NCBI RefSeq assembly: GCF_958298935.1
Contig: NC_084921.1
Coordinates: 41,511,001-41,575,000 of the forward strand
Direction of reading: 5' to 3'
Origin: Phragmites australis
Taxonomy: Eukaryota > Streptophyta > Magnoliopsida > Poales > Poaceae
Length of the DNA: 64,000 bases
Positions within the stretch are counted from its first letter, which is position 1. Every line of letters starts with the position of its first letter. The notes below the pieces were generated by a model that made no database searches, was not told where the DNA came from, and worked only from the letters and a program-made list of their open reading frames with translations. Positions 46,900-58,545 of this stretch are shown here, piece after piece. A program made the position numbers and the translations under genes.

Positions 46900-49221
46900 A
46901 TCGTGCTCTAATTTAAGTAGCACGATATTAGCAAAGCCTTAGATGCTACCATAACAATAGGGTGCAGGAATGGACACTGGTCGTAGGCGGCCTCGTCGTT
47001 AGGCAGGTCTAGAATAAGGCAGGCCAGAATAAGCTTTCCCCTAAGTAGGAGGGACCATACAAGGTGGTCGATGTAACCCAACTTGGTGCGGTCAAGTTAT
47101 TCATAGAGGATGGCCATGAATTGCACAACTCTTGGAACATAGCCTAGCTGCACAAGTTATATGTTTAAGGCTGCTCGAAGACATGCAGTTTTCCAATTTT
47201 GCAGGATCTTCGGGACAAGAGTGGAACATGGCTTGTAAGTTTTTCAATTCAAAAGAATCAGACTCTCTATTTTGCAAGATTTTCCAGAAAGGAATAATCT
47301 CTCACCGACTTGTAAGTTTTTTTTTTGCTTATGAGGCTTGACCGCCTAGTTAGTAGCTTTTTTTTCGATTAGGTGGTCAAGGGCTTTATAGCAGTTTAGA
47401 TTGTGCAGTCTTTTTTTCCTGTTTCTCTGTACTACTAGTTAGTTTGCCTGTTCACTCTTGTGGTGGGTACCAAACCATTTTAGTGGGGATTCAAGTTGCC
47501 ACTTACACAAATTCAAGGATATGGGTGGCTGGGGAGTAACAACCATGAGGCCACAAGCCCTAACCTAGGTCGAGCGTTGGTCGCCACCGAAGGGCGTGTC
47601 ACGCTAAGAGTTGTCCTATGCGCCACAGACCTAACTAGCGAGCTGCACGGAATATTTTGGTCCCCCCTAAATGTAACATGCACTCAGAACCTGCTCGCCA
47701 CAGGACACATGGAAAGTTTACAAAAAAGCATATCATGTCTTTACAAATTAACCGCTCGGGTAATGCCCAAGGGCAGTTTCTAACATTTTTTACTCAGTAT
47801 CCCTAGGATCTGAAGATGCCCTTCTTCGAGTCAAACCAGACAAACCAAAGTAAAGTCTGAGCCACAAAATAAAATAATCCTGTAAGGTCGTGAAGCTCCT
47901 ACGTGGTCTTCTGAACGTCGATAAAGCCTTCGGAGATCGCCAGATCAAGATCTCGATTGGGGAAGTGCTCACTGACACAAGAAAAGGCAAGGCAGACGCC
48001 ATGGAGTGTGGTCACAAACAATTGGTCGCTGATGTTCCCGTGCAGCCTTTGCTTGAGTGCACCCACCTCCTCGGAGGCCGTCAAGAATCAGTCAACATGA
48101 CAAGTTACAGTGTGTCCAGAAGTGGGGCGGATCTGAATGCCAGCGACCTAGAGCAATGAGTCGAAGGGGGTGAATGCCTAACTGAGATGATCATAGAAAT
48201 ACACATCCCGCTAGTCATCCTCCCTCATCACTCGCTCCAAGTCTTTCTTCACCATCAATAGCTCCTCCTATCAAGCTAGTCATAGAAACAAGTCATAAAC
48301 CACGCATGAGTTAGCTGGTCGAGTCTCACTTGGCTAGTCGGGGACTACACATGGCTTAATGGGGGTAGGGTCGACGCACCTCAAAGATTGCTTTGCAGGA
48401 TCTCTCGCTCGACCGCAAACCTAAGCATGCACTTGGCCACCACTTCCAGACTACGCTGGTCGTCGTCGTTATCAATAGGCGTGGTGGGGGGCTCAGAGCA
48501 AGCAGGAGGGGTGGTCCATTCTTGGGCTCTACTACCATAGCAGCGACACAAGCTCATCAGAGAAATTAAAAGCTTCATTCATACATAATACAAGCCTAAA
48601 TTACAGTTCAAGGTTTACTCTTCTTCGATGACCTCCTTGATGGTCTCCACCTAAAAGATAGACCTTATGAAATCTGCCGACCCTTGGCACTCTACCTGTA
48701 GCCTCTCAATGGCTATGGGACCAGTGGTCATGACCCCTTTTTGGACGGTCTCGATGTTGAAGTTAGGGTCACGACAGCAAAAGCATGAACGGCAACGGAA
48801 ATAAGGAGCTCTGGGTGCGAAGGAGTGGAGGGTGGGAGAGATTGGAGAAAGGTCATGGGGGACCTTTAGCTTTCCAATTTGTAGGGCCGGTGCAATATCA
48901 CAACTATCGCAAAGTCCACCCATTTCGAACTTCGAAGGGTCACGCTTGGGGAACCAAAATTATCTTGAATCTGATGGTAGTTAATGTTTATCTCTCTCAT
49001 GATTTATCCCACTTACATCTCTCTCTCTCTCTCTCTCAATGTTTAACCTCCACTCAAGAGGCGATTTCTTGAGCCAACCATGTGAGGAGGCGGTATCGAT
49101 GGCCACCCCTGTGCCGAAACTTATGTTCACCTGGGGCCAAAGTAGTATGACCAGACCACGGCCACGACCACGTGGCAAAACCACTCAATCTCTCGCATCC
49201 CCAGGGGAGCTTAGGAGCTAC
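46900..49221 (+). other. 3' non-coding region of the Tat element
   Basis: Between the integrase end and the 3' LTR. Short frames on both strands (47496-47783, 48651-48923) have no recognised domain. A (CT)n tract lies at about 49018-49037. Long untranslated 3' regions are usual in Tat elements. Confidence 0.5.
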
Positions 49222-49897
49222 TGTCGATGTGAAGAATAGGGGGTCCTCTGTTCTATGGGCCCATACCAGCAATGGCCCGCTGGTAGTAGATATACTAAAA
49301 GCTAACTCCAGCGCACACGTCTGGCAGGGCTTGCACGACCAGTCCTCTGATCGTAGAAGGAAACCCCATGACCAGCCCTTGTTGGTCGTGATGTATTCAT
49401 CTAACCAGTCTAATCTCATTTAATGCTACCCACTCAAGTGTTTTTCTTTCCTAGGCATCTCCTTTCGACGAGCGAAGTTATGGCTGGTGCAGTGGTGTAA
49501 TGGCCCATCCCATAGCAATTAATGCTACGGGACGGCCCTATAGGTGGGGGCGACAGTCTCGCAAGTGGGCGTGGTGACGTTCGGCTGATGGGACAGGACG
49601 CGCAAGACTACCAAGCAAACCGAGCATGCCCACTCTTTGTAAACGATGGCCTCATAGTGGGGGTTTTGGCAGGAATGAGACTTCCATAGTTCTAGCATGT
49701 ATCCAGTCGATTCCTATCATAAGAAAATACACAGGACGTAGAGTTGTTATCCCACGGGAGGCCTGAACCTGGATAACCCCTCGTGTTCTTGAGTTCATCA
49801 TCATCATCACACACACACTCCCACTCGTAGAAAACGTTGATCATGCTCCCGTCGACCGGTATACCCCAAACACATTATCAGGGATTAACCCTCAACA
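49222..49897 (+). repeat. 3' LTR of the Tat element
   Basis: 676 bp, begins TGTCGATGTGAAGAATAG and ends CTCAACA. Compared with the 5' LTR it lacks roughly 90 bp around the TATA-like promoter. A purine-rich CCAGGGGAGCTTAGGAGC precedes it as the polypurine tract. Confidence 0.8.
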
Positions 49898-49902
49898 CAG
49901 TC

Positions 49903-52660
49903 CATGCAACTTGAAAATATTGTTCAGGAAAGCTACAACAACTTGAAAGGCAGTGAATGGATGAGCAAGAGATATGAAGTGGGAATACGTTGAGAATTTG
50001 TCCACCACCACCTATATACAATTGAATTAGATGATCTAGGAAGACCTTCAATAAAATCAAGAGTCACCACTTGCCAAGCCGCTTTTGGTATAGGAAATAG
50101 AGCAAGTAACCCAGGATAAGTCACCCTTTCTACCTTTTCTTGTTAACATATGGTGCATTGAGCCATAAATTTCTGTACTACCTACTTCAGTTTTGGCCAA
50201 CCAAACAACTTCTTAACTCTTTTATATGTCACTTCAAATCCTGAGTGGCCTCCAATGGCATTGGAGTGTAGAGCCCTGATAATCTTGAATTGCAGGTCCA
50301 CATCATGGGCCACCTAAATTCTGGTTTTGTATCTAATTGTACCATCTTTTAAAGTGAATTGTTCCACTGTCCCTTTTATAGCCAGCTCAGTCAACAATTT
50401 ACAAGTGTATGCATTGTTTTGGTAACCAGCTGCTAGATCTTCTAACCAAACTAGTTGTGCAATAGACATACTTGATAGTAAAGACGTCCAAATGGGCCGT
50501 GCCTACTGGGCCGGCCCGAGGCACGGCACTGTAGGCACAGCCCGATCACCGACGGGCCGGGCCGGCACGGCACGAGGCCACGGGCCGTGCCTGGGCTGAG
50601 CGCGCGGCACGACGGGCCGGCACGGCACGGCCCGGCCGAGTCGGCACGGGCACGGCCCGGCACGTAAATGCCAGGTTATTTTCTATTTTTTTATATATAT
50701 TTTTAATTTTGTAGCTATTTTTTATCTATTTTTTTATATTTTTATCTATTTTTATATTTTTATCTATTTTCTATATATATATATTTTTTATATTTTTCAT
50801 TTTTTATATTTTTTTTATCTATTTCGGCCTGTCGGGCCGACCGGGCCGTTGGGCCGAAATCGTGCCCGGGCCGACCGGGCCGTCGGGCTGAAATCGTGCC
50901 TGGGCCGGCCCGGCACGGCACGGCACGACCCGTTACTGTAGATGGGCCGTTCGGGCCGTGCCGTAGCCGGGCCGTGCCGAGCTGGGCCCGTGCCGGGCCG
51001 GCACGAATGGCCCATTTGGCCATGTTTGCTTGATAGCTCATTTGCATGAATATGTGAAACTCGAGACAGTGCATCAGCCTCTTTATTCTCTAACCCCTTT
51101 TTATATGATATCTTGTATTGCAATCCTAGTAATGTTATGAGAGCCTTATGCTGTCAAGGAGTTGATAACCTTTGTTCTTCTAGATGAACCAAACTTCTTT
51201 GATTAGTTTTGATGAGAAAATCTGCTTGTTGCAAGTATGGCCTCCAATGTTCCACTGCCATGATAATAGCTAAATACTCCTTTTCATAGGTGGATAAACC
51301 TTGTGTTCTTGGACCTAATGCCTTGCTAACAAAGGCAATTAGATGACCATCTTGATGGAGAATAACTCCTATACCTCTTTTAGAAGCATCAGTTTTAATA
51401 GTGAACTGTCCTTGGAAGTTAGGCATTGCTAGAACAGGAGCACTCACTAAGGCTTGTTTTAGGGTCTGAACTGCTTCTTCTGTATTTTGTGTCCATACAA
51501 AGATCTCACCCTTTTTTAGTACATTTGTCAAATGTTTGTTAATCATTCCAAAGCTCCTCACAAACCTTCTATAATATCTAGCCATCCCCAAAAAGCTTCT
51601 AACATGTTTGACACAACCAGGAGTGGGCCACTGTTTGACAATATCTATCTTTATAGGATTAGTTGAAACACCTTCTGCACTGATAATATAGCCCAAGTAT
51701 GCCAACTTATTCTAAGCAAAAGAGCACTTAGACCATTTTTATCTTCATTTTTTGCTTGGCTAGTATGTCAAAGACTTGCTTGAGATGACTGATATGATAA
51801 TTCTAATTCTGACTGTATACAAGTATATCATCAATGAAAACCACTGCACATTTTCTAAGTAGGGCTGCAAAAATGGTCTTCATGACCCCTTGGAAAGTAG
51901 TTGGTGCCCCAATCAGCCCATAGGGAATGACCTTATACTCATAGTGTCCAATATGGGTCTAAAGTGCAGTCTTATACTCTTCACCTTCAACCATTCTTAT
52001 CTGGTGATACCCTGCCCTTAGGTCCAAAGATTTAAACCAGCAGACACCTTGTAATTCATCTAACAGTTCATCAATCACAGGCAATGGGTATTTATTTTTA
52101 ATAGTCACTGCATTCAATCTTCTGAAATCCACAAACAATCTCCAATCTCCAATTCTCTTCTTTACTAGCAACACAGGTGAAGAAAAAGGGCTAGAGCTTA
52201 GTTGAATCATACCACTTCTCAGCAATTCAGATACGTGTCTTTCTATCTCATCATTTTGTGTAGGATTATATCTATAAGGACGAATTTTGAAAGGCTGAGA
52301 TCTGGTAGCAAAGGAATAGTATGGTCACTTGTTCTTTTGGGTGGCAGCTGAGTAGGTTTAGTAAAGAGTGAAGCATACTCTTGAATCAATGCCTCAACTT
52401 CTGATGATAACCTTGGTTGTACTATCTTGTTTTCTTCTACTGCCTTCAACTGTAGAATACATACTAGTCCATCAGCCTTTTGAATTGCTTTGACTTGTTG
52501 TTCAGATAGGGTAGTACCCAAACTGACTTGAGGCTGGATGCCTTGTAGTCTAATATAAGCTTGTTTGTACTTGAAGGATGTCCATTTCTCCACCGAGTAT
52601 ACCTGCATAGGACTATGCTCCTCCGACCAATCCATCTCAATATTAATATCATACCCATTC
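49903..52660 (-). pseudogene. Chromovirus pol: RT, RNase H and integrase N-terminal half
   Basis: Minus strand. RT at 52230-51780: SSPFSSPVLLVKKRIGDWRL, FVDFRRLNAVTIKNKYPLPV, FKSLDLRAGYHQIRM and the catalytic VVFIDDILVYSQN. RNase H at 51520-51160: FQGQFTIKTDASKRGIGVIL and TYEKEYLAIIMAVEHWRPYL; its end KGLENKEADALSRVSHIHAN is interrupted by the hAT MITE at 50479-51028. Integrase N-terminal parts lie at 50470-49903, with WQVVTLDFIEGLPRSSNSIV at about 50080. Stops and frame changes throughout. Confidence 0.85.
50479..51028. mobile_element. hAT MITE with GC-rich hairpin arms, 8-bp TSD
   Basis: CTTGATAG flanks it at 50471-50478 and 51029-51036, a perfect 8-bp hAT-type TSD. Ends read TAAAGACGTCCAAATGGGCC and, on the other strand, CAAACATGGCCAAATGGGCC. 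The left (50490-50665) and right (50823-51010) arms are built of GGCCGGGCCGGCACGGCACG-type units in opposite orientation, with an AT-rich TTTTATCTATTT middle. It could fold into a long hairpin. Confidence 0.85.
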
Positions 52661-52930
52661 AGAGGAAGTATTTAGAAATTGTTGAAAAAGGTATGTCCTT
52701 GTATCCCCAACTCTTGATTTCTCAGTTCATGAGTACAAATCAGGATATTACCATCAGCTACTTTGACCTTCATTGGTTTCAGCTACTCTTGCTAACCTGA
52801 CAGATGAGCTGCCAATTGTTCACTAACAAAATAGTGAGAACTTAAACAGTCCACTAACATAATCACTTCACACTATGATGTGTAACCCTGCATTCTAACA
52901 AATTGATCCCTTCTATACCATTCTAGGCTG
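52660..52930 (-). pseudogene. Chromovirus protease
   Basis: Minus-strand reading MLVDCLSSHYFVSEQLAAHL, then ILICTHELRNQELGIQGHTF, is a retropepsin. The expected D-S/T-G active-site triad reads D-C-L, so catalysis is lost. Stops follow. Confidence 0.65.
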
Positions 52931-53071
52931 ACTGTGAAATAGCTATTAAGTCTTCTTCTGGTTCACTTATCACCCTTGTATCTGGAGGTTCATGTTCTTC
53001 TATTGGATCAGGTAACAACTACCATAATTCCTCAACCACATTCAAAGGTACTGAGGTTGCACACTTATGAT

Positions 53072-54169
53072 TCACACCCCACTTCTCACCACATTTGAAG
53101 CATAATCCCTATGATCTTCCATAAACTCTGAGGGATGCCAATTTATCTTCACTATGACTAGATGTAAGCCCACCCACATCTGATAAAATTTCTTCTCTTC
53201 AAGCATAAGATTACTTGTAGCAGTCTTCATGTTGCTTAAGGGAGCAGACACAATAGTCTTCACAGAGTTTCTCACAAAACTGGCACCCTCCACCCCTTTT
53301 AATTCCCTTCTGGGTGATTCTTGCAGTACTTCTTCCCGTAAGAGAGCCGATGAACTAGCAGTATCTAGATCCATTGGCCTATGAAGTAACACAATAGCCT
53401 TGATATCCCCCCTTAAACCATTTATAAACCTACTGGTGATGACATACCTATTAATAGTGGAATCATGAGCTAAAAGTTTATATATCAATTCATCAAACCT
53501 TTCAATGTAATCCACTACTGTACTAGTCTATTGAATATGGAAATTTTGTCTAATTAATTGATATCCTTGATCTCTTTCAAATCTATGACACAAGGTTAGA
53601 CCAAATTCAGACATTCTGGATTGAAAAATTCTAGTATTCAGGGACTGCAACCAAAATGCTACAGAACCCACAAAGTGCATAGTAGACACCTTCACCCAAT
53701 AGTTATGTGGAATCTCATACAGATCAAAGAAGGTTTCACATCTCTTTATCCACATTTTAGGATTGGGGCCATCGAACTGAGGAAAATCTAAATGAGGTAA
53801 AGCAGAAGCTAAGCTTGAATTCAACCCAAAATGGCTTGTCATATGAGAATCCCCAGTCCTAATAGGAATCGAATCAAGAGTATGGTGATGCATTGCACCT
53901 GTGATCGGTGATGATGTTAGGGTGGAATTCACCCCAAAACCATACCTGTGGTGCTATTGAGCAGAGTTGTGGCTGAATTGCCCGAGCACTACCGCCTCAG
54001 ATGAGGTCACTCCTAGATGCGCGGAAGCCGGCGTTCCCTGAGTACATGTGTCCTCTTTATGGAGTGGAGGCACAGTGATGACTTCCCCTATGGATCTAAT
54101 GCTCATTGCTTCCACTTGTGCTCGTAGATTTGCCATGCTGGATAGCAGATCCAAAACACTGTTCTCCAT
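53072..54169 (-). pseudogene. Chromovirus gag
   Basis: Minus-strand pieces: an N-terminal segment (53954-54169), a capsid region (HLDFPQFDGPNPKMWIKRCE; YIERFDELIYKLLAHDSTIN; FINGLRGDIKAIVLLHRP) and a CCHC-type knuckle CFKCGEKWGVNHKC at about 53070-53110. Two stops break the frame (53930 and 53520). Confidence 0.8.
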
Positions 54170-54364
54170 TCACGACTTCCATTGGTTGAATTCTTCCTTT
54201 GTGATCTTCAACTCCTCCACCGAAATCCTCACTTCCGCTATGGCCTGATGATTTTTCTTCAGCATCACCACCAACTCAGCATGTTGTTCGTCGATCTTCA
54301 TCCTACCTTGCAGTCATTGTCCTGTGGTGATGATTCGCTAGGATCTCTAGCTCTGATTACCAAT

Positions 54365-54722
54365 TGTTAGACACAACGACAAACATAATCAATAAAGGAT
54401 GAGAAAGAGAGATAGTTCGGAGACACAACAACAAACCATGCTCAGGATCGCCATTTCCGTTTTGTGTTTGTTCTTTCTTGCCTCACAAGCACATTCGCCT
54501 TTCCCTTTTTAATAGAGTTCTCACACCTCAAAAGAGCAAATGGGCTAACAGACTAGCCTATTACATGGGTCATCCGCTCTAGTTCAGCCATTTAAGCCCA
54601 TGAACCTTCAAACTGGACTGGATTGTCACAGGCGCACCGGCCTCTTCTGTCTCTTTATTGTGTTGGCACCTTCCTCTCCTTTCGGATCTTTTCCTTCCTA
54701 AGTAGGTGGCTGGCCAGTGACA
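54365..54722 (-). repeat. 5' LTR of the chromovirus
   Basis: 358 bp. Begins TGTTAGACACAACG and ends TGACA in plus-strand reading. The primer-binding site is adjacent on the left, as expected for a minus-strand element. Confidence 0.85.
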
Positions 54723-54883
54723 AATTTTGTACCCGATGGTGCACGAAGGGACCAATCTAACTTGCACGAGAACAAGGGCCTATGACTTCCTTCTTCGTTC
54801 GAACGATTTGTTCCACGCACCGATTCGATCAAGATACACTTGAGGTGAAATTAAGCTCACTACAATAGCAATTATAAGTTTAA
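54723..54883. other. Right flank of the chromovirus
   Basis: Starts with the 29-bp sequence (54724-54752) that also occurs at 39287-39315 left of the element. No gene. Confidence 0.6.
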
Positions 54884-55944
54884 GTAAAATGCACCAGATG
54901 TCCTCAAATTTATCAAGTTGTGTCATTTAGGTCAATATACTCTCAAACTGCAGATTTAAGCCTTTAATATTGTTAAGTCATGCATCCTAGGTTCATAACC
55001 CTTCGCGGTCCATTCTGGTGCAGATGAGACGTGCTATTCGGGCGTCTACATGGCATGCCAAAAATATTAAAACCATAAATAATAGAAAAAATCAGGAAAA
55101 ATTAGAAAAAACAGGAAAATTATGGAAATAAAAAATATCAGGAAAATCAGGAGAAATAGAAAAACATTTTTTTTTAAAAACAAAAAATTAGGAAAATGAG
55201 AATTTTTAAAAAAAATAAAAAAAAAATCAGGACGCATGAATATGTTACATGCTAGAAAGAATAAAAATTTAAAGAGTATGTATGACATGTTGCATGTGGT
55301 CTATATAATACTATACTGCTAGGAAAATTAGGACGTGTTGCATTATTTAATGTTGTACATTTTTTAGGAATTGCTAGCATGTCTATTACTAACTGGCAGT
55401 ATACCGTAATATCACTAGACTGCATGCAACACGTCCTAGATACTCTTTAAATTTTTATTCTTTCTAGTATGTATATGTGCATTATTTAATGTTGTACATA
55501 CTGATTTTTTTTAAAAAAATCAGAAATTTCTAGCATGGCTATCAGGAGTAATTGGCAGTATAGTATTATATGTCACTAGACCATATACAACACGTCCTAC
55601 ATACTCTTAAAGTTTTATTATTTCTAACATGTGACATATTCATGCGTCTTAATTTTTTTTAATTTTCTATTATTTATTTTTAAAAAGTATTTTTTCTGAT
55701 ATTTTTTTGGTTTTACTAGTTTTCCTGTGCTTTCTAATTGTTTCTATTACTTCTGATTTTAAATTTTTTGGCACGCCATACAGGCATTAGGATGGCACGC
55801 CACGTCTGCACTAGAGGGGGATACAAAGGGTTATGAAACTGACATACACAACTTAACAATATTAATAGCCTAAATCTAGAGTTTGAGACTCTATAGATCT
55901 AAATAATACAACTCGATAAGTTTGAGAACCGTCGAATATCTAAC
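54884..55944. mobile_element. Long-inverted-repeat foldback element (MULE-like)
   Basis: The left arm (CTCAAATTTATCAAGTTGTG, then TTAATATTGTTAAGT and CATAACCCTT) is repeated inverted at the right end (55740-55935). A second inverted block (GACGCATGAATATGT..., 55220-55280) pairs with 55590-55645, and the centre has further repeats of GTTGTACAT and CAACACGTCCTA. Arms are diverged. Flanking bases are only partly alike, so the TSD is unproved. The style (CTCAAACTTATCGAGTTGTA tips) resembles Mutator-like foldbacks of grasses. Confidence 0.6.
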
Positions 55945-56626
55945 TATAGGCTATATACGTATAAGAAGTACATCATATGCAGACAGGATATATACGATGT
56001 ATATTTGACAACTCTAGATATCACAGAACCGAATCAACGGTACCTGATACACTCGGAACCAAGAAGGTTTAGATTGATTACTCAAACCGATATAACCTGT
56101 TTTCAAAACAGATATATCTACTTAGACGTCAAGAAAGATAACTCCCTATCGACTACAATTGGATAGGAGTCAATACATCACCCCTATAAGGCGGAAAGGC
56201 TAGGGAAGGAGGACGAGTAACACGAAAGACAACAACAGAGGAATTACTGGACGACTTTAGCCCTAAGATAGATTAGATCCAATCAACTCTTTGTAATAGT
56301 CTTAACCACCTTACTTGTACTCGAGATCATCAATACAAGACAGTAACACCCCCACAGGACATACTAATATTCGATAAAAACCTTCGATACATTTTACTTA
56401 TAAGTTTTGTAACCACATGCGACCTTCGCCCTATCTCTTTTCTTGTTCGACAACATTTTCACCCATTGTTTCACTCAATCTTCTCGAAACCATTTAAGCT
56501 AGGCCACAAGTTAGTAGTCCAACTCCACATGCCTGTTCGACCCCAAATTGGACAGGAGTGCCAAAAACGCCGTCCCGGAACGGCAAAAGGCCCGTGCCCG
56601 TTAGGTTGGCGGGGAGTGAAGCGATC
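55945..56626. other. Intergenic sequence
   Basis: No convincing open frame or structured repeat seen. Confidence 0.4.
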
Positions 56627-56634
56627 AAGCGAAG

Positions 56635-57227
56635 TAGGGATGGAAACGGATCGAATACGCATGGAATCGAATTCGAACAGTACGATTTACCATATTTTAA
56701 TCCGAATGCGAATACGGATCCGGATATCCTCGAATATGAATACGAATCGGATAGTTCGAATACGAATCCGCATTCGGATATCTACTCGATCTTCGAAATT
56801 CAGGTCGGAAATTTAAATTTTTGAAAACATTTGACTGAAATTTGATAAAATTCGACTAAAATTTGTTCTAATTTGATTGGGTCAGAATTTTAGAAATTTT
56901 GTTCAAAATTCATGTTGGAAATTTAAATTTTTGATCAAATTTAACTGAAATTTGATGAAAATTGACTGAAATTTGTTCCGATTTAATTGGGTTGGAATTT
57001 CGTTCATATTTGAAATTTCTAAAACTTTAGCAAAATTTGATTCCCTAGTTGGCGGATACGGATACGAATCGGATATATCTCGAATTCGGATATCCACATT
57101 TGAATCCGAATCTCGAAAACAAATTCGGATATTTCAAAAACAAATACGGATACAAATATCTATATTCATATTTTAACAGATATAAAATCGAATAATTCAA
57201 ATTTCCTACCATCTATTTTCACCCCTA
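56635..57227. mobile_element. hAT MITE, 593 bp, 8-bp TSD
   Basis: AAGCGAAG at 56627-56634 is repeated exactly at 57228-57235. Ends read TAGGGATGGAAACGGAT and, on the other strand, TAGGGGTGAAAATAGAT. Inside, clusters of GGATACGAATCGGATA-type units lie near both ends, and a segment of roughly 105 bp (GGAAATTTAAATTTTTGA...) is tandemly duplicated in the middle. Confidence 0.85.
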
Positions 57228-57235
57228 AAGCGAAG

Positions 57236-58545
57236 CACCAGACGGCCAGGCCGCAGTAGCTAGCCTGGGCCCGTCTTTCCATGGGATCTTGTAGGATTCG
57301 GGCGGACGGGAGCGAGGACGGCAAGTGGCAGCAGCCGCAGCTACGCAACGGAAGCACAGCATGGCCCCTCTTCTTTCCTCTAGAGCCTATACGCTACTGC
57401 CCGCAAAGGTACAGGCGTACAGGGAAGAGAAAGACTCCTCTCAGAGTCGCAGCAGCAGCAGCAGCAGCAGCAGCGCTTTGCACTGCTTCTCTCTCCCCCG
57501 GCCGCTGCTCTTGTGACTGATGCAACGCGAGTACTGCAGCTGAGCTGACACGACCTCACCTATCGTCTATCCTGGATCTTGATGTGGCCGCATGGGCCAT
57601 GGCTAGGGAGTGAGCAATCACTACTCGGCAGGCGAGACGCTGGACACTTGGGCTGTTAGCTTAGGTTTTTTATAATCCGAAGTTAAAATAAATAGATAAT
57701 TTTTTTAATAGTTTTTTAAAATCTACTGGTTGGATTGTGGAAATTTGAGAAGCTATTTTTCTCAACTTTTGATAGATTGTGAAAGTCCATTTTATTAAAC
57801 TGTTTATCAATTTTTTTAATCTACAATCTAAAAGTTTTTCACAATTCAACTTTTATAAACTGCTTTTTAAAATCTTCAGCTGAAACAAACATATCTTAGC
57901 TCCGTCCTCCGTGGTGCGCTGCGCTGTACGCACATGCGTGTGTCCTGGCACTGCGTGCTACACCGAATAGTTAAGTGGAGTAGTACATGGTTTCCTAGTA
58001 TGCCAGCATGAGTGCATGACACTGTGGCCTTTCTCCTTTCGTTTAATTTGAACGACACTTGTACATCTTTTTTTTTTAGTGGTTACTATACTGTGTATAC
58101 GGAGTATATAGAATTGGAAAATGCATTATTTCGCAAGTACGAGATTGATGTTTAGACCAAATGCTTTGACACAAATGTGATCGGTGTAAGCGTGATGATT
58201 GAATTGCATCGTTGCATGTACGTTTGATCTCTTCATCATAACAGAATGAAAATTATCTCTTCGGTTGGCCGGGAAAATAAAAACATCCAAAATAGGCCCA
58301 GTTCCACGCTAGGCCAGACTTAAGAGGAACAAGCAAACCTCTAATAGCTAGGCACTTTGGGCCCAGACTATAGTTTACTCAGGGCTACCATTCGATAGGA
58401 TAATGCAGCAGCATTCCCTCCGGCCCATTCAATAGGAGTCTAGGATCCAACCAAATCCTAAATCTTCTCTTCAAAAAGGCCCTTCGATTTCATAACTAGG
58501 TATCATTTTCATACGACACATCTACGTACCAATTAAATAGTAAAA
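57236..58545. other. Intergenic sequence with a GC-rich segment
   Basis: 57280-57520 is GC-rich and has short overlapping frames, one of them Ser-rich because of the CAG repeat; I recognise no protein. It might be the 5' part of a lost gene. The rest shows no gene. Confidence 0.4.
57450..57473. repeat. (CAG)8 trinucleotide repeat
   Basis: Eight uninterrupted CAG units within the GC-rich segment. Confidence 0.95.

Larger units (their letters stand above)
40530..49897 (+). mobile_element. Ty3/gypsy Tat-lineage retrotransposon nested in the chromovirus
   Basis: LTRs at 40530-41320 and 49222-49897. A 5-bp TSD, TAGTC (40525-40529) and CAGTC (49898-49902), differs at one base. The insertion splits the chromovirus integrase after a KLHG segment. 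The interior holds gag, protease, RT, RNase H, a second RNase H-like region and integrase on the plus strand, with a 2-kb non-coding stretch before the 3' LTR, as in Tat/RIRE2-like elements. All coding parts contain stops. Confidence 0.85.
39303..54722 (-). mobile_element. Ty3/gypsy chromovirus (Reina-like), interrupted by two insertions
   Basis: LTRs at 39303-39648 (3') and 54365-54722 (5') are clearly related. A tRNA-Met-type primer-binding site (TGGTAATCAGAGC on the minus strand) adjoins the right LTR, and a purine tract (AAGGAGAGGGGAT) adjoins the left. Removing the 9.4-kb Tat insertion and the 0.55-kb hAT MITE leaves about 5.5 kb. That size, the short LTRs and a chromodomain fit the Reina clade. 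Order on the minus strand: gag, protease, RT, RNase H, integrase, chromodomain. Coding parts are broken. A 29-bp direct repeat rather than a 5-bp TSD flanks it. Confidence 0.85.
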
